Source of the DNA: Enterobacteriaceae bacterium RIT691
Lineage (GTDB): Bacteria > Pseudomonadota > Gammaproteobacteria > Enterobacterales > Enterobacteriaceae
Assembly (NCBI GenBank): GCA_009668205.1
Contig: WJYM01000004.1
Coordinates: forward strand, 1 to 64,000
Reading direction: 5' to 3'
DNA: 64,000 nucleotides
Positions 22,209-33,788 of the stretch are shown in pieces. Position 1 is the stretch's first letter, and each line of letters starts with the position of its first letter. The notes below the pieces were generated by a model. That model was not told where the DNA came from and searched no databases. It worked only from the letters and a program-made list of their open reading frames with translations. Made by a program: the position numbers and the translations under genes.

Positions 22209-24608
22209 TTACCAGGTTTTACCAATGTTAAACTGGAACTGCTCTGCTTTGTCTCCATCGTACTTTTTAAACGGTTGGGCGTAGGAGAAGACCAACGGCC
22301 CCAATGGTGACATCCATTGTAATGCGATACCTGCAGACATGCGAATGTTGGTCGGATCGCTGTAATCCGGAATATTCGCGCTGGCAGGCACTGAAGATGG
22401 ATCCCAGTTGGTATCCCAAACGGTACCCGCATCCCAGAAGACAGAAGTACGCACTGAGTTCGCGTATTTATCACTGATAAACGGCGTTGGTACAATCAGC
22501 TCGGCGCTGACAACGGCCATGGCGTTACCACCCACGGCATCATCAGACTTACATACGCCATTGCTTGTGGTTTCACAGTTATCCTGACCAGGGCCCAGAT
22601 AAACGGCTTTAGGACCGATGTTGTTGGACTGGAAACCACGCACGGTACTGGAACCACCGGCATAGAAGTTTTCATAGAACGGCAACTCTTTACCGCCCAG
22701 ACCATCACCGTAGCCCCAACGAGTACGACCCAACAGCACCCACTTGTGATCTTTGTCGATCGGGAAGTAGGACGCCGTATCCAGCGTAACTTTATAGAAC
22801 TCGTTATCGGAACCTGGGATGGTCACTTTACCGTTCAGGTTGACGCGTGAACCGTCCGTTGGGAAGAACCCACGGTCAAGTTTGTTGTACGTCCAACCGT
22901 AGTTGAAGGTGAAGTCATCCGCAGAGAAGCCATCTTTGCTGTTACCCTGGCCCAGAGATTCCAGATAACGATCCATTGCCACCTGAGGCTGCATGTTAGA
23001 CAGGTCGTTATGGACGTAGCCTAAACCTGCACGCAGGGTGTTGTATTCGTTAACCGGGAAGCCCAGCGTGCCATCCACACCGTAACTTTTGTTGGTGTAG
23101 GAGGAGAGGTCCGCATCGTCGGCTTTAAAGTCATTGTAGAAGACTCGGCCCCCGAGGCTCACACCATCAACGGTGAAGTACGGGTTGGTGACAGACAATT
23201 CAGAATAGGTCTGGTAGTCGTTCTTGGTACCGTTGATACCAACGGAATAGCCCGTACCCAGCCAGTTATCCTGCTGAACGCCGACCTGGAAGCTGACGCC
23301 ACTTTCCGTACCGTAACCGATACCAAAGTTGAAGCTACCGGTGTTACGTTCTTTCACCTTGTAAACAACGTCAACCTGATCCGGGCTGCCCGGCACACGC
23401 TGCGTGTCGACATCGACGGTTTCGAAGTAACCCAGACGGTTCAGACGATCTTTACCGGTATCCACCAGATCGCTGCCCAGCCACGCCCCTTCCATCTGGC
23501 GCATTTCGCGACGCAGAACGGAATCTTTAGACGTATCGTTACCGACGAAGCGGATCTTACGGACGTAGTAACGGTTACCGGCATCGACGCTGACGTGCAG
23601 CTTAACGGTTTTGTCAGCATCATTGATTTCTGGCTGAGACTGAACGCGCGGATAGGCGTAGCCATAACGACCCAGAAGTTTCTTGATGTTGTCTTCCATC
23701 TTGGTCACTTTGGCACCGTTGTAGAGCTCACCTGGCTCTACTTTGGTCAGGCTTTCAATTTCTGCTGAATGCCCGGCCAGGTTGCCGCTGACTTCAACAC
23801 CCTGCAGCTTATACTGCTCGCCTTCAGTGATGTTGACGGTGATGTAGATGCCTTTCTTATCTGGCGTCAGGCTCACCTGCGTGGAGTCGATGTTGAAACG
23901 CGCATAGCCGCGATCCAGGTAGTAGCTGCGCAGGGTTTCAAGGTCACCCGCCAGCTTCTGCTTCTGGTATTTACGATCGCCGACCACGTTCCACCACGGC
24001 ACTTCGTCACGCAGCTGGAAGTTAGAGATCAACTCATCGGTACTGAACGCATGGTTCCCGACGATATTGATCTGTTGAATTTTGGCAGAAACACCTTCCT
24101 GGAACACCAGCTTAAGGTCTACGCGGTTACGTGGCAGCGGTGTTACCACGGCTTTCACGCTTGCGCTGTATTTACCGACGCTGTAGTAGAAATCTTCCAG
24201 ACCTTTCTCGATATCACCGAGCGTTGTGCGGTCAAGGGATTCACCTACGCGGACGCCAGAGGCCTCGAGGTTCTGCTTGAGCATGTCATCTTTCACCGAT
24301 TTGTTACCGGAGAAAGTGATGCTGGCAATTGTTGGACGTTCCTTGACCTGCACTAACAGCGTATCGCCGTCACGCAGCACACGAACATCCTCAAAGTTGC
24401 CTGTGGCAAACAGGGCACGGATGGTATTACTGATGTCTTCATCAGTAACCGTATCGCCTGGACGTACAGGCATGCTGAGGAGGGCCGCACCAACAGCAAC
24501 TCGCTGCAAGCCTTCGAAATGAATATCCTTCACTACGAACCCGTCAGCACCGTATACGGTCGCGCTGCCGAACAGCAGCGACGCTATGAGCAACTTTTTC
24601 ATCGCCAT
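22209..24608 (-). CDS. bamA: Outer-membrane protein assembly factor BamA
   Basis: BamA is the essential core of the BAM machine that folds beta-barrel proteins into the outer membrane. After a 20-residue signal come five POTRA domains (to about residue 420) and a 16-stranded Omp85 barrel with the VRGF loop-6 motif in [12 protein letters not shown]. It ends in the typical aromatic terminus FNIGKTW. The length of 799 is 11 less than E. coli; the difference falls in the surface loops (L4 near 22921-22980 and L6 near 22531-22606). It is transcribed between rseP and skp. Confidence 0.98.
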   Translation of the reverse strand: MAMKKLLIASLLFGSATVYGADGFVVKDIHFEGLQRVAVGAALLSMPVRPGDTVTDEDISNTIRALFATGNFEDVRVLRDGDTLLVQVKERPTIASITFSGNKSVKDDMLKQNLEASGVRVGESLDRTTLGDIEKGLEDFYYSVGKYSASVKAVVTPLPRNRVDLKLVFQEGVSAKIQQINIVGNHAFSTDELISNFQLRDEVPWWNVVGDRKYQKQKLAGDLETLRSYYLDRGYARFNIDSTQVSLTPDKKGIYITVNITEGEQYKLQGVEVSGNLAGHSAEIESLTKVEPGELYNGAKVTKMEDNIKKLLGRYGYAYPRVQSQPEINDADKTVKLHVSVDAGNRYYVRKIRFVGNDTSKDSVLRREMRQMEGAWLGSDLVDTGKDRLNRLGYFETVDVDTQRVPGSPDQVDVVYKVKERNTGSFNFGIGYGTESGVSFQVGVQQDNWLGTGYSVGINGTKNDYQTYSELSVTNPYFTVDGVSLGGRVFYNDFKADDADLSSYTNKSYGVDGTLGFPVNEYNTLRAGLGYVHNDLSNMQPQVAMDRYLESLGQGNSKDGFSADDFTFNYGWTYNKLDRGFFPTDGSRVNLNGKVTIPGSDNEFYKVTLDTASYFPIDKDHKWVLLGRTRWGYGDGLGGKELPFYENFYAGGSSTVRGFQSNNIGPKAVYLGPGQDNCETTSNGVCKSDDAVGGNAMAVVSAELIVPTPFISDKYANSVRTSVFWDAGTVWDTNWDPSSVPASANIPDYSDPTNIRMSAGIALQWMSPLGPLVFSYAQPFKKYDGDKAEQFQFNIGKTW

Positions 24609-24639
24609 CGTTATTATGCGTTCTTCCTAACACTCTCTC

Positions 24640-25992
24640 TTACAACCGAGAGAAATCATTGAAAAGTGCAAGCCCCATTAACAGCACCAGCAGTATTGAG
24701 CCAATGCGATAACTAAAGTCTTGAACTCGCTCGGATACCGGTCCGCCCTTCAGCTTTTCAATCGCCAAAAAGAGCAGATGACCCCCGTCTAACACGGGAA
24801 GCGGGAACAGGTTGATAATGCCCAGATTCACACTGATGAGCGCAAGAAACATCAGATAGTAAATCAACCCAAACTCCGCTGACATCCCAGCCCCCTGAGC
24901 AATCGAAATTGGCCCACTGAGGTTGTTCAGTTTTACGTCACCGGTTATCAATTTCCCCAGCATCTTGACCGTCAGCGTCATCAATTGCCAGGTTTTATCC
25001 GTGGCCTGAATGATGGCAGCAAATGGCCCGTACTGGCGCACTGTCTTGTACTCATCCGGAAGCGGGATAATCTTCGGTACGACACCCGCAAATCCTTCAG
25101 CTTTCCCTTTACCGGTTTTTGTATCTGGTATCAGCGTTAAAGACAAGGAACTCCCCTGTCTGTCAATCTCAAGCTGCATTGGCTTACCTGGATTGTCGCG
25201 CACCAGCGTCACAAAAGTCATCCATTGCGAAAGTGGCTGACCATCGACTTTAACGATCCTGTCGCCCTCTTGCAAACCTGCTTTTTGGGCAGCGGAATCG
25301 GGTTGTACTTCTGTCAGCACGGGTTCTATCTGTGCCCCACGTGGTCGAATCCCCAGCGAAGCCACGGGATCTTCCTTGTCAGGCTCAAACGCCCAGTGCC
25401 GCAGATTCAGGATTTTATCCTGATGCTGCTGGCTGCCAAAAGGGGAGACGGTGAGCGTGGTTTGCTCGTCGCCAATTTTCGCCACCAACGCCAGACGTAC
25501 TGCATCCCAATCAGGCGTTTCGATACCATCTACGGCTTTAAGTTCCGTTCCTGGTGCAATTTGTGCTTCCGCAGCAATCGAATTGGGTGTTATTTCGCCA
25601 ATTACCGGACGCATACCGGGAACGCCGATGATAAACACCAGCCAGTAGGCAAAGATAGCAAACAGAAAATTCGCAACCGGACCGGCTGCAATGATCGCGG
25701 CGCGCTGGCCGACCGTTTTATTGTTGAAAGCGTGGTGGCGCATCTCCGGAGCGACCGGTTCGACGCGCTCATCCAGCATTTTGACGTAACCGCCCAACGG
25801 GATAAGGGCAATCACATACTCCGTGCCCTGTCGATCAACACGGCGCCAGAGCGCTTTACCGAAACCGATAGAGAAGCGCTCAACGCGAACGCCACAACGT
25901 CGGGCAACCCAGAAATGACCAAATTCATGCACGGTGATTAACACACCCAGTGCAACAATGAATGCCGCCAGATTCCAGAGAATGCTCAACAT
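24640..25992 (-). CDS. rseP: Site-2 zinc metalloprotease RseP
   Basis: RseP makes the second cut in anti-sigma factor RseA, inside the inner membrane, to release sigma-E, and clears leftover signal peptides. It has the zinc motif HEFGH (residues 22-26), two periplasmic PDZ domains (the second includes [19 protein letters not shown]), and the second metal-site motif in the conserved [15 protein letters not shown]. The start at 25992 rather than an ATG five codons upstream gives 450 residues, as in E. coli. It overlaps the 3' region of cdsA slightly less than one turn (start before cdsA ends at 26004). Confidence 0.97.
   Translation of the reverse strand: MLSILWNLAAFIVALGVLITVHEFGHFWVARRCGVRVERFSIGFGKALWRRVDRQGTEYVIALIPLGGYVKMLDERVEPVAPEMRHHAFNNKTVGQRAAIIAAGPVANFLFAIFAYWLVFIIGVPGMRPVIGEITPNSIAAEAQIAPGTELKAVDGIETPDWDAVRLALVAKIGDEQTTLTVSPFGSQQHQDKILNLRHWAFEPDKEDPVASLGIRPRGAQIEPVLTEVQPDSAAQKAGLQEGDRIVKVDGQPLSQWMTFVTLVRDNPGKPMQLEIDRQGSSLSLTLIPDTKTGKGKAEGFAGVVPKIIPLPDEYKTVRQYGPFAAIIQATDKTWQLMTLTVKMLGKLITGDVKLNNLSGPISIAQGAGMSAEFGLIYYLMFLALISVNLGIINLFPLPVLDGGHLLFLAIEKLKGGPVSERVQDFSYRIGSILLVLLMGLALFNDFSRL
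25518..25546 (-). promoter_or_regulatory. Candidate sigma-E promoter inside rseP
   Basis: Read on the minus strand, GGAACTT (25540-25546) is followed after 16 bases by TCGAAA (25518-25523). This resembles the sigma-E consensus GGAACTT-N16-TCnnA. It points towards bamA, skp and lpxD, which belong to the sigma-E regulon in E. coli. The sequence also encodes conserved protein (GTELKAVDG), so the match may be a by-product of coding. Confidence 0.35.
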
Positions 25993-26003
25993 AGACCCTT
26001 CCG

Positions 26004-26861
26004 TCAAATCGTCCTGAAGACCAGCAGTAACAAGCAGGCAAACACCGGAACCGCCGCCGTCAGGCTATCGATGCGATCCAGAATGCCACCGTGGCCAGGG
26101 ATGAGATTTCCGCTGTCCTTGATGCCTGCTTCACGCTTGAACATGCTTTCCGTTAAGTCGCCCAGCACAGAGGCCAACGCGGCGACCAGAGAGCAAATTA
26201 ACAGTGTTGCAGGGGCTACGTCCAGATTCGCCCACAGTCCATACGCCCAGGAGATCACTGCCGCGGTGAATAAACCACCAATAAAGCCCTGCCAGGTCTT
26301 GCCCGGCGACACTTTCGGGGCCAGCTTATGCTTACCGAACAGTTTGCCAAACATGTAGGCGCCAGAATCCGCACCCCAGACCAGAATCATGACGTACAGC
26401 AGCCAGACAGCGCCACTGTAATGGTTGTCTTCATAGTGCCAGGCCCGCAGTGCCACCATCCCCCAGAAGAACGGGATAATGGTCAGCAGACCAAAGAGCA
26501 GACGCAGCGCTTTAGAGTCGCGCCAGAGAGATGCGGAACCGGGATAAAACAGCACCAGCAGCAGGGCAACTATCCACCACCCCATCGACGCCCAAAGAGA
26601 GCCTTCGATCAGCGGTTGCTCGGGGCTACGATGATATTCCGGAAGCAGGTACAGCATTGCGGCGAGAATCAACCCGCACAGCACCGCCAGCCATACTCGC
26701 TGTGAGCGAGTATTAAAACCGCTTAATTGACCCCATTCCCAGGCTGCCAGCATACACACCACAAGCGTGACGATAGCAAAACCAAACGGCGGCAATAAAA
26801 ACAGCGCCGCAATGACGACGGGTATTAAAACGAAAGCAGAAATCAGGCGATACTTCAGCAA
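26004..26861 (-). CDS. cdsA: Phosphatidate cytidylyltransferase
   Basis: CdsA makes CDP-diacylglycerol from phosphatidate and CTP, the branch point to all phospholipids. The 285-residue inner-membrane protein has about eight hydrophobic segments and the family signature near the C-terminus ([19 protein letters not shown]). Length equals E. coli. It starts 12 bases after uppS and is followed 11 bases later by rseP, so the three are one transcription unit. Confidence 0.97.
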   Translation of the reverse strand: MLKYRLISAFVLIPVVIAALFLLPPFGFAIVTLVVCMLAAWEWGQLSGFNTRSQRVWLAVLCGLILAAMLYLLPEYHRSPEQPLIEGSLWASMGWWIVALLLVLFYPGSASLWRDSKALRLLFGLLTIIPFFWGMVALRAWHYEDNHYSGAVWLLYVMILVWGADSGAYMFGKLFGKHKLAPKVSPGKTWQGFIGGLFTAAVISWAYGLWANLDVAPATLLICSLVAALASVLGDLTESMFKREAGIKDSGNLIPGHGGILDRIDSLTAAVPVFACLLLLVFRTI

Positions 26862-26873
26862 GAGCTACCCCCA

Positions 26874-27632
26874 TCAGGCTTTGTCGACACCATGCTCAGT
26901 CCCGCCGAAACGGCGCTCTCTATTGGCAAAGGCATGCAGCGCACCTTCAAAGTCTTGTTCATCGAAATCGGGCCAGAGAACATCCGTAAAGTAAAGTTCG
27001 GCATAGGCAATTTGCCAAAGCAGAAAGTTACTGATGCGATGCTCTCCCCCGGTCCTAATTACTAAATCTACGGGAGCCAGTTCGTGCATACAGATTTGCT
27101 GCCCCAGCAACGCTTCTGTGATCTCTTCAGGGCGAAGTTGCCCTTCCTGGACCTGCGCTGCCAGATGCTGAACTCCCTGAATAATGTCCCAGCGCCCGCC
27201 GTAATTCGCGGCGATATTGAGCGTCAGACCGGTGTTTTTTTCGGTCAACGCCTCCGATTTACGGATACGCTCCTGCAAGCGGGCGTTAAAGCGACTGGTA
27301 TCACCAATAATACGTAAGCGAACGTTGTGCCGGTGCAGGCTTTTCACTTCACTGTCGAGCGCCCAGACAAACAGTTCCATCAGCGCGCTGACTTCCTGCT
27401 CTGGTCGGTTCCAGTTTTCACTGCTGAAGGCGTAAAGCGTTAACGCTTCAATCCCGTTATTGGCGGCAAAAGACACGGCACGGCGCACTGATTTCGCGCC
27501 CGCTTTATGGCCAAAGGCCCGAATCTTGCCTTGTCTTTTCGCCCAGCGACCGTTGCCGTCCATGATAATGGCCACATGACGACAGCCATGGGCGGGCACA
27601 TTTTCGCTGATTGGTTGGTTAGCAGACAACAT
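26874..27632 (-). CDS. uppS: Undecaprenyl diphosphate synthase
   Basis: UppS adds eight isopentenyl units to farnesyl diphosphate to make the C55 carrier for peptidoglycan and O-antigen. The 252-residue cis-prenyltransferase has catalytic D25 in [13 protein letters not shown], the SSENWNRP segment, and the C-terminal [15 protein letters not shown] motif. E. coli has 253 residues. It follows dxr after a 185-base gap containing a terminator. Confidence 0.97.
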   Translation of the reverse strand: MLSANQPISENVPAHGCRHVAIIMDGNGRWAKRQGKIRAFGHKAGAKSVRRAVSFAANNGIEALTLYAFSSENWNRPEQEVSALMELFVWALDSEVKSLHRHNVRLRIIGDTSRFNARLQERIRKSEALTEKNTGLTLNIAANYGGRWDIIQGVQHLAAQVQEGQLRPEEITEALLGQQICMHELAPVDLVIRTGGEHRISNFLLWQIAYAELYFTDVLWPDFDEQDFEGALHAFANRERRFGGTEHGVDKA

Positions 27633-27690
27633 AACGCGTAATTAGTCCATGAAAAGGGATTAGCGGCACCGGAATACAGACGCTTAGCGC

Positions 27691-27715
27691 AAAAAAGCCG
27701 TGCTAATCCACGGCT
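27691..27715 (-). terminator. Terminator after dxr
   Basis: On the minus strand the stem AGCCGTG/CACGGCT (27696-27715) with a GATTAG loop is followed by six T residues. It lies between dxr and uppS, so uppS-cdsA-rseP likely has its own promoter in the remaining 60 bases or relies on read-through. Confidence 0.85.
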
Positions 27716-27817
27716 AACCTGCTAACACAGCCAATTGCGGCATTAACAGGTGGCGCAGACTATAACACTGAAGCCCAGCGCTAACAAATGAAGCCGCATC
27801 CGATGGACGGATAATCA

Positions 27818-29014
27818 TCAGCTTGCGAGCCGCATCACCTGCTGGTTTGCAACCTGTCGGGCCTGCGCATCGACCTCCATCACTTCAACAACGGATTGGG
27901 GTTCACGCAAATCCATGGATGCCAGCACCGCAAGATTGACGGCAGCAATATCCGTAAAGCGGATACGCGATGCCAGAAATGCTTCAACGCTGATTTCATT
28001 GGCCGCATTGAGTGCCGTGGTCGCAGCCTGCCCCTGGTCAAAAGCATCCATCGCCAGTTTCAGGCAGGGATAGCGCTGATAATCGGGCGCGGTAAATGAG
28101 AGCTCGCTCAGTGCACAGAAATCCAGCGGTTTCGCCCCAGATTCAACGCGGTTCGGCCACGCCATGGTATGCGCGATCGGCGTACGCATATCCGGCTCAC
28201 CCAGCTGCGCCAGCACGCTGCCGTCGCGGTAGCGTACCATCGAGTGGATCACCGACTGCGGATGAATGATCACTTCCATCTGCTGCGCCGACGCGTTGAA
28301 CAACCAACGGGCTTCTATGTATTCCAGACCTTTGTTCATCATGGTAGCGGAGTCGACCGAGATTTTGCGCCCCATCGACCAGTTCGGGTGACGACAGGCC
28401 TGATCGGGCGTCATCGCGCTCAATTCAGACAATGCAGTCTCACGGAACGGGCCACCAGACCCGGTAAGCAGAATCGACGATACGCCGTGCTGCTCAAGGT
28501 CAGCGTACCCCAGCTGATTTTGGATTGTCTCCGGTAAACTCTGAAAAATCGCGTTGTGCTCACTGTCGACGGGCAGCAGCCGCGCCCCGCTCTCTTTCAC
28601 CGCGTCCATAAACAGTCGTCCACAGGTCACCAGCGACTCTTTATTGGCCAGCAAAATGGTTTTCCCGGCGCGAATTGCCGCCAGCGTCGGCAAGAGCCCT
28701 GCGGCCCCGACAATCGCCGCCATCACATGGTCAACGTCATCTAACGCGGCGACGTCACAGGCCGCCTGCTGACCATTCAGCACTTCCGTCTGGCTCCCGT
28801 GCTGGCGCAAAGCCACGATGAGCGCAGCGGCGCTTTGCGCATCATCCATCACCGCATACTGTGGGGAGAACTCCAGACACTGCTCGACCATGCGTGCCAC
28901 GTTTTTGCCCGCCACCAGTGCAGTCACAGAGAAAAGGTCCCGATTATGACGCACCACATCCAGCGTGTTGCAGCCAATCGAGCCCGTCGAGCCCAGAACG
29001 GTTAAATGCTTCAT
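27818..29014 (-). CDS. dxr: 1-deoxy-D-xylulose 5-phosphate reductoisomerase
   Basis: Dxr makes 2-C-methyl-D-erythritol 4-phosphate with NADPH, the first committed step of the non-mevalonate isoprenoid route. The 398-residue protein equals E. coli. It has the NADPH-binding GSTGSIG (residues 8-14), the metal-binding [11 protein letters not shown] segment (D and E ligands), and the flexible-loop and C-terminal domain. It supplies precursor for uppS immediately downstream. Confidence 0.98.
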   Translation of the reverse strand: MKHLTVLGSTGSIGCNTLDVVRHNRDLFSVTALVAGKNVARMVEQCLEFSPQYAVMDDAQSAAALIVALRQHGSQTEVLNGQQAACDVAALDDVDHVMAAIVGAAGLLPTLAAIRAGKTILLANKESLVTCGRLFMDAVKESGARLLPVDSEHNAIFQSLPETIQNQLGYADLEQHGVSSILLTGSGGPFRETALSELSAMTPDQACRHPNWSMGRKISVDSATMMNKGLEYIEARWLFNASAQQMEVIIHPQSVIHSMVRYRDGSVLAQLGEPDMRTPIAHTMAWPNRVESGAKPLDFCALSELSFTAPDYQRYPCLKLAMDAFDQGQAATTALNAANEISVEAFLASRIRFTDIAAVNLAVLASMDLREPQSVVEVMEVDAQARQVANQQVMRLAS

Positions 29015-29038
29015 GAAAAACCCGCTACAGAAAGTCTA

Positions 29039-29085
29039 AAAAGCAAAACGCCGCCAGCAAAACCCAGGGTTTCCTGTACGGCGTT
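29039..29085 (-). terminator. Terminator after frr
   Basis: On the minus strand AACGCCG (29079-29085) pairs with CGGCGTT (29047-29053). The inner part pairs further through GAAACCC/GGGTTTT, and TTTTGCTTTTT follows. It lies between frr and dxr. Confidence 0.7.
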
Positions 29086-29104
29086 CATCAGAATGTGGCA
29101 AAAA

Positions 29105-29662
29105 TCAGAACTGCATCAGTTCCGCTTCTTTCTCTGCCAGCGCCGCGTCCACTTTTTTGATGGCCGCGTCAGTCATTTTCTGTACGTCGTCCTGAGAACG
29201 ACGATCGTCATCTTCACTGATTTCTTTGTCTTTCAGCAGGGCTTTGACTTTGTCGTTGGCATCACGGCGAACGTTACGTACCGCAACACGCGCCTGCTCA
29301 GCTTCACCACGCACGATCTTGGTCAGATCTTTACGACGTTCTTCCGTCAGCGGTGGCAGTGGAACGCGGATGTCAGAACCGGCAGAGCTTGGGTTCAGAC
29401 CGAGATCGGAAGCCATGATCGCTTTTTCAACGGCCGGGCCCAGAGAGCGATCGAACACGTTGATTTTCAGCGTACGGGAATCTTCTACCGTGACGCTTGC
29501 CAGCTGACGCAGTGGCGTCGCCGCACCGTAGTATTCAACAACGATGCCGTCGAGCAGGCTTGGAGAAGCACGACCAGTACGGATTTTGCTGATCTGGGTT
29601 TTAAATGATTCTACGCATTTGTCCATGCGCACTTCGGCATCTTTTCTGATATCGCTAATCAC
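29105..29662 (-). CDS. frr: Ribosome recycling factor
   Basis: RRF, with EF-G, splits post-termination ribosomes into subunits. The 185-residue protein equals E. coli and shows the conserved [13 protein letters not shown] segment of domain I and the long three-helix bundle ending EKEAELMQF. It is separated from pyrH by a 274-base gap holding an ERIC element. In E. coli tsf, pyrH and frr lie in the same order. Confidence 0.98.
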   Translation of the reverse strand: MISDIRKDAEVRMDKCVESFKTQISKIRTGRASPSLLDGIVVEYYGAATPLRQLASVTVEDSRTLKINVFDRSLGPAVEKAIMASDLGLNPSSAGSDIRVPLPPLTEERRKDLTKIVRGEAEQARVAVRNVRRDANDKVKALLKDKEISEDDDRRSQDDVQKMTDAAIKKVDAALAEKEAELMQF

Positions 29663-29810
29663 GTTACGAATCCTTGAAATCTTGTCTCAGGCTGACCATA
29701 CAGCACGCCCGCCAGGTTGCGAGTGTGCTAAGTATAGCCCGTATAATTCTTGCCGCCGAAAGGGCAGCGAGGTAAGCATCGCAATAATAAAGTCGAATCT
29801 TACCCTTATT

Positions 29811-29924
29811 TATACACAAAATCATTCACGTTGGATCAAGGCGGCAACTGAGCGAATCCCCAGCAGCTTACTTCAGTAAGTGACTGGGGTTCGGGAAGAC
29901 AGCCAACGTGAAGGATGACGCGTA
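29811..29924. repeat. ERIC (IRU) palindromic repeat element
   Basis: This roughly 115-base imperfect palindrome has the ERIC centre: GAATCCCCAG..GCTTAC, a short loop and GTAAGTGACTGGGG, closely matching the standard ERIC-1R and ERIC-2 primer sites. The flanks carry GGCGGCAACTGAGCG on one side and AAGGATGACG on the other, the usual ERIC arms. ERIC elements are non-autonomous repeats of Enterobacteriaceae; transcribed copies fold into long hairpins. This one would be in the pyrH-frr intergenic transcript. Ends are approximate. Confidence 0.85.
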
Positions 29925-29936
29925 AATTTACGGAAA

Positions 29937-30662
29937 TTATTCCGTAATCAGGGTGCCTTCTTTTTCACCCATCACCACGCGACGCAGAGCGCCCGCTTTG
30001 TTCATATTGAACACGCGAATCGGCAGTTTATGGTCACGAGCCAGTGTGAACGCGGCAAGATCCATCACTTTCAGCTCTTTATCCAGTACTTCAGTGTAGG
30101 TCAGCTGTTCATACATGGTAGCAGTAGGATCTTTTGCCGGATCGGCAGTAAACACGCCGTCCACTTTGGTGGCTTTCAGCACGACATCGGCTTCAATTTC
30201 GATACCGCGCAGGCAGGCAGCGGAATCGGTGGTGAAGAAGGGGTTGCCGGTACCGGCAGAGAGGATAACCACGCGGTTATTACGCAGCAGGCTGATGGCT
30301 TCTGCCCAGCTGTAGTTATCACACACGCCATTCAGTGGAATGGCGGACATCAGGCGGGCGTTCACATAGGCGCGGTGGAGCGCATCACGCATAGCCAGAC
30401 CATTCATGACGGTCGCCAGCATGCCCATGTGGTCGCCCACAACGCGGTTCATACCCGCTTTTGCCAGACCCGCACCACGGAAAAGGTTACCACCACCAAT
30501 CACCACGCCAACCTGGATACCCAGCTCAACCAGCTCTTTGATTTCCTGAGCCATGCGATCGAGGATGCTGGCATCGATACCGAAGCCTTCAGTTCCCTGC
30601 AGGGCTTCGCCGCTCAGTTTCAGCAGAATGCGTTTGTAGACGGGTTTTGCATTGGTAGCCAT
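29937..30662 (-). CDS. pyrH: Uridylate kinase
   Basis: PyrH phosphorylates UMP to UDP and is activated by GTP and inhibited by UTP; it is a hexamer of the amino-acid-kinase fold. The 241-residue length equals E. coli. Conserved segments include [10 protein letters not shown] near the N-terminus, GGGNLFRG, the STATUS-type acceptor region and the ATP-binding FTADPAKDP. It has a separate promoter region of about 147 bases after the tsf terminator. Confidence 0.98.
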   Translation of the reverse strand: MATNAKPVYKRILLKLSGEALQGTEGFGIDASILDRMAQEIKELVELGIQVGVVIGGGNLFRGAGLAKAGMNRVVGDHMGMLATVMNGLAMRDALHRAYVNARLMSAIPLNGVCDNYSWAEAISLLRNNRVVILSAGTGNPFFTTDSAACLRGIEIEADVVLKATKVDGVFTADPAKDPTATMYEQLTYTEVLDKELKVMDLAAFTLARDHKLPIRVFNMNKAGALRRVVMGEKEGTLITE

Positions 30663-30772
30663 ATTTCTTTCCTGGGACTGTCAACGTTTGAGAAGGATAA
30701 ATTCTGGCGACTTTACGTCGCTTGTCAGTGCAGCGCTATAAGAGCCGGACTGATTTTCGTCTGATGGGGCTC

Positions 30773-30797
30773 AAAAAGAAGCCGCCCTAAGGCGGCT
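30773..30797 (-). terminator. rpsB-tsf terminator
   Basis: On the minus strand AGCCGCC/GGCGGCT (30780-30797) with a four-base loop is followed by TCTTTTT. It lies 12 bases after the tsf stop and closes the ribosomal operon before pyrH. Confidence 0.9.
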
Positions 30798-30809
30798 CCT
30801 TTTCAATCA

Positions 30810-31661
30810 TTAAGACTGCTTGGACATTGCAGCAACTTCTGCTGCGAAGTCAGTCTCAACTTTCTCGATGCCTTCGCCCACTTCGAAGCGGATGAAGCTA
30901 GAAACGGTCGCGTTGTTCTCTTTCAGGAACTGGCCCACAGTTTTGCTTGGGTCCATAACGAAAGGCTGACCAGTCAGAGAAACTTCGCCGGTGAATTTCT
31001 TCATGCGGCCTTCAACCATTTTCTCTGCGATTTCTTTTGGCTTACCAGACTGCATCGCGATGTCCAGCTGTACCTGGTATTCTTTTTCTACAACATCTGC
31101 AGAAACGTCTTCTGGGTTAACGAACTCAGGCTTGCTTGCTGCAACGTGCATTGCAATCTGCTTAACCAGTTCTTCGTTCGCGCCAGCTGCCGCAACCAGA
31201 ACGCCGATACGAGCGCCGTGCAGGTAGCTGCCCAGCTCTTCGCCTTCCAGGGAAGCAACACGACGGATGTTGATGTTCTCACCGATTTTAGCAACCAGTG
31301 CAACACGCTCTTCTTCGAACTGTGCTTTCAGAACTTCAACATCAGTGATTTTACCAGCAACCGCTGCGTCCAGAACTTTGTTAGCAAAAGCCTGGAAGCC
31401 GCCGTCTTTAGCAACGAAGTCAGTCTGGCAGTTAACTTCCAGAATGATACCGTAGTTGCCTTCGATCTTAGTGATGATCACGCCGTCAGCAGCAACGTTG
31501 CCTGCTTTTTTCGCTGCTTTGATCGCACCAGATTTACGCATATTTTCGATTGCCAGCTCGATGTCGCCATTCGCTTCAGTCAGGGCTTTTTTGCAATCCA
31601 TCATGCCTGCGCCAGTACGTTCACGCAGCTCTTTTACCAGGGAGGCGGTAATTTCAGCCAT
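30810..31661 (-). CDS. tsf: Translation elongation factor Ts
   Basis: EF-Ts exchanges GDP for GTP on EF-Tu. The start at 31661 gives [17 protein letters not shown] and 283 residues, exactly E. coli; an ATG 14 codons upstream in the same frame was rejected. The N-terminal UBA-like domain ([13 protein letters not shown]) and the core TDFVAKD motif that contacts EF-Tu are visible. It is the second gene of the rpsB-tsf operon, with a hairpin in the 118-base gap that may lower its transcription relative to rpsB. Confidence 0.98.
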   Translation of the reverse strand: MAEITASLVKELRERTGAGMMDCKKALTEANGDIELAIENMRKSGAIKAAKKAGNVAADGVIITKIEGNYGIILEVNCQTDFVAKDGGFQAFANKVLDAAVAGKITDVEVLKAQFEEERVALVAKIGENINIRRVASLEGEELGSYLHGARIGVLVAAAGANEELVKQIAMHVAASKPEFVNPEDVSADVVEKEYQVQLDIAMQSGKPKEIAEKMVEGRMKKFTGEVSLTGQPFVMDPSKTVGQFLKENNATVSSFIRFEVGEGIEKVETDFAAEVAAMSKQS

Positions 31662-31718
31662 TCTAAAATCCTCGGGAAATTGGACCGCCCGGCAACAGGC
31701 CAAACGGTCATAAAAGTG

Positions 31719-31744
31719 AAAAAGGGGCCGCTAAGAGGGCCCCT
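31719..31744 (-). terminator. Intercistronic attenuator between rpsB and tsf
   Basis: On the minus strand AGGGGCC/GGCCCCT (31723-31744) is followed by TTTTTC. It sits 35 bases after rpsB, inside the operon. Partial termination here would make tsf less abundant than rpsB transcripts; the strength is not known from sequence. Confidence 0.75.
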
Positions 31745-31779
31745 ATCCATACTCGGTACTAATAAGGGCTTAAACCTTA

Positions 31780-32705
<926 letters not shown>

Positions 32706-32825
32706 GTTTTGTTGGCCCTCTGTGCTGTTAATGATTCTCAATTTGGCAGGGAGCGCGGCGGGCTGTTACCATTGTCAGCACTTACACTAGTATTGCCGAT
32801 AAATCGGCCCTGATGGACAGAATTC

Positions 32826-33620
32826 ATGGCTATCTCTATTAAGACTCCTGAAGAAATTGAAAAGATGCGCATCGCAGGCCGCATGGCCGCGGATGTGCTG
32901 GAAATGATCGAACCGTACATCAAGCCTGGCGTCAGCACGGGCGAACTGGATCGTCTGTGTCACGAGTATATTGAAAAGACTCAGCAGGCTATTCCGGCGT
33001 GCCTCGGCTACCACGGTTTCCCGAAAGCGACCTGTATTTCTATCAATGAAGTGGTGTGTCACGGTATTCCGGACGACGGCAAACTGCTGAAAGATGGCGA
33101 CATCGTGAATATCGACGTGACCGTCATTAAAGACGAATATCACGGCGATACCTCGAAGATGTTTATCGTTGGCAAACCGACAATCCTTGGCGAACGCCTT
33201 TGCCGCGTGACCCAGGAGAGCCTGTATCTGGCGCTGCGTATGGTGAAACCTGGCATTCGTCTGCGGACGATTGGTGCGGCGATTCAGAAATTTGCTGAAG
33301 CTGAAGGGTTCTCCGTAGTGCGTGAATACTGCGGTCACGGTATCGGTCGCGTGTTCCATGAAGAACCGCAGGTTCTGCACTATGATGCCGATGACGGCGG
33401 CGTGGTGCTGCAAAAAGGCATGACCTTCACCATCGAACCGATGGTGAACTCCGGTGATTACCGCATTCGTACCATGAAAGACGGCTGGACGGTGAAAACC
33501 AAAGACCGAAGCTTGTCTGCCCAGTACGAGCATACTATTGTGGTAACAGACAACGGCTGCGAAATTCTGACGTTACGCAAGGATGACACCATCCCGGCGA
33601 TACTCTCGCACGACGAATGA
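32826..33620 (+). CDS. map: Methionine aminopeptidase type I
   Basis: Map removes the initiator methionine from new proteins; it is essential. The 264-residue length equals E. coli. The pita-bread fold ligands are seen in NIDVTVIKDEYHGDTS (two Asp), the histidine of GHGIGRVFHEEP, TIEPM (Glu) and the C-terminal QYEHTIVV (Glu). It is divergent from rpsB, an arrangement kept across enterobacteria. Its own promoter was not clear to me within the shared 320-base gap. Confidence 0.98.
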   Translation: MAISIKTPEEIEKMRIAGRMAADVLEMIEPYIKPGVSTGELDRLCHEYIEKTQQAIPACLGYHGFPKATCISINEVVCHGIPDDGKLLKDGDIVNIDVTVIKDEYHGDTSKMFIVGKPTILGERLCRVTQESLYLALRMVKPGIRLRTIGAAIQKFAEAEGFSVVREYCGHGIGRVFHEEPQVLHYDADDGGVVLQKGMTFTIEPMVNSGDYRIRTMKDGWTVKTKDRSLSAQYEHTIVVTDNGCEILTLRKDDTIPAILSHDE

Positions 33621-33626
33621 CGTCAT

Positions 33627-33697
33627 GCCCGGTGGCGCTACGCTGACCGGGCCTACGGTTCCATCCTGTAGGCCCGTGCAAACCAGTGCCGCCGGGC
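33627..33697. repeat. REP pair (BIME-like) after map
   Basis: GCCCGGTGGCGCTACGC...CCGGGCCTACG and, inverted, GTAGGCCCG...GTGCCGCCGGGC form two head-to-head REP palindromes. They lie just after the map stop and before the hairpin in front of glnD. REP pairs stabilise upstream mRNA and can bind gyrase, IHF or PolI in E. coli. Confidence 0.85.
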
Positions 33698-33730
33698 GAT
33701 TATCGCAGGATGCATTCAGTCATCACATAT

Positions 33731-33752
33731 AGCCGGCGCAAGCCGGCTTTTT
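33731..33752 (+). terminator. map terminator
   Basis: A 7-base-pair stem AGCCGGC/GCCGGCT closed by a GCAA tetraloop (33731-33748) is followed by five T residues. It separates map from glnD 37 bases before the glnD start. Confidence 0.85.
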
Positions 33753-33788
33753 GTTGATAGGTAATCGTTTTTTCTTATGGGTGGCGCA

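Noticed and set aside
32766-32800. map promoter
   Set aside because: Several poor -35/-10 combinations exist (for example TTGTCA with no good -10 at 17 bases); none was convincing.
33777-33788. GlnD starting at ATG 33777
   Set aside because: No ribosome-binding site precedes it, and the adjacent ATG at 33789 fits the family N-terminus better. The choice remains uncertain.
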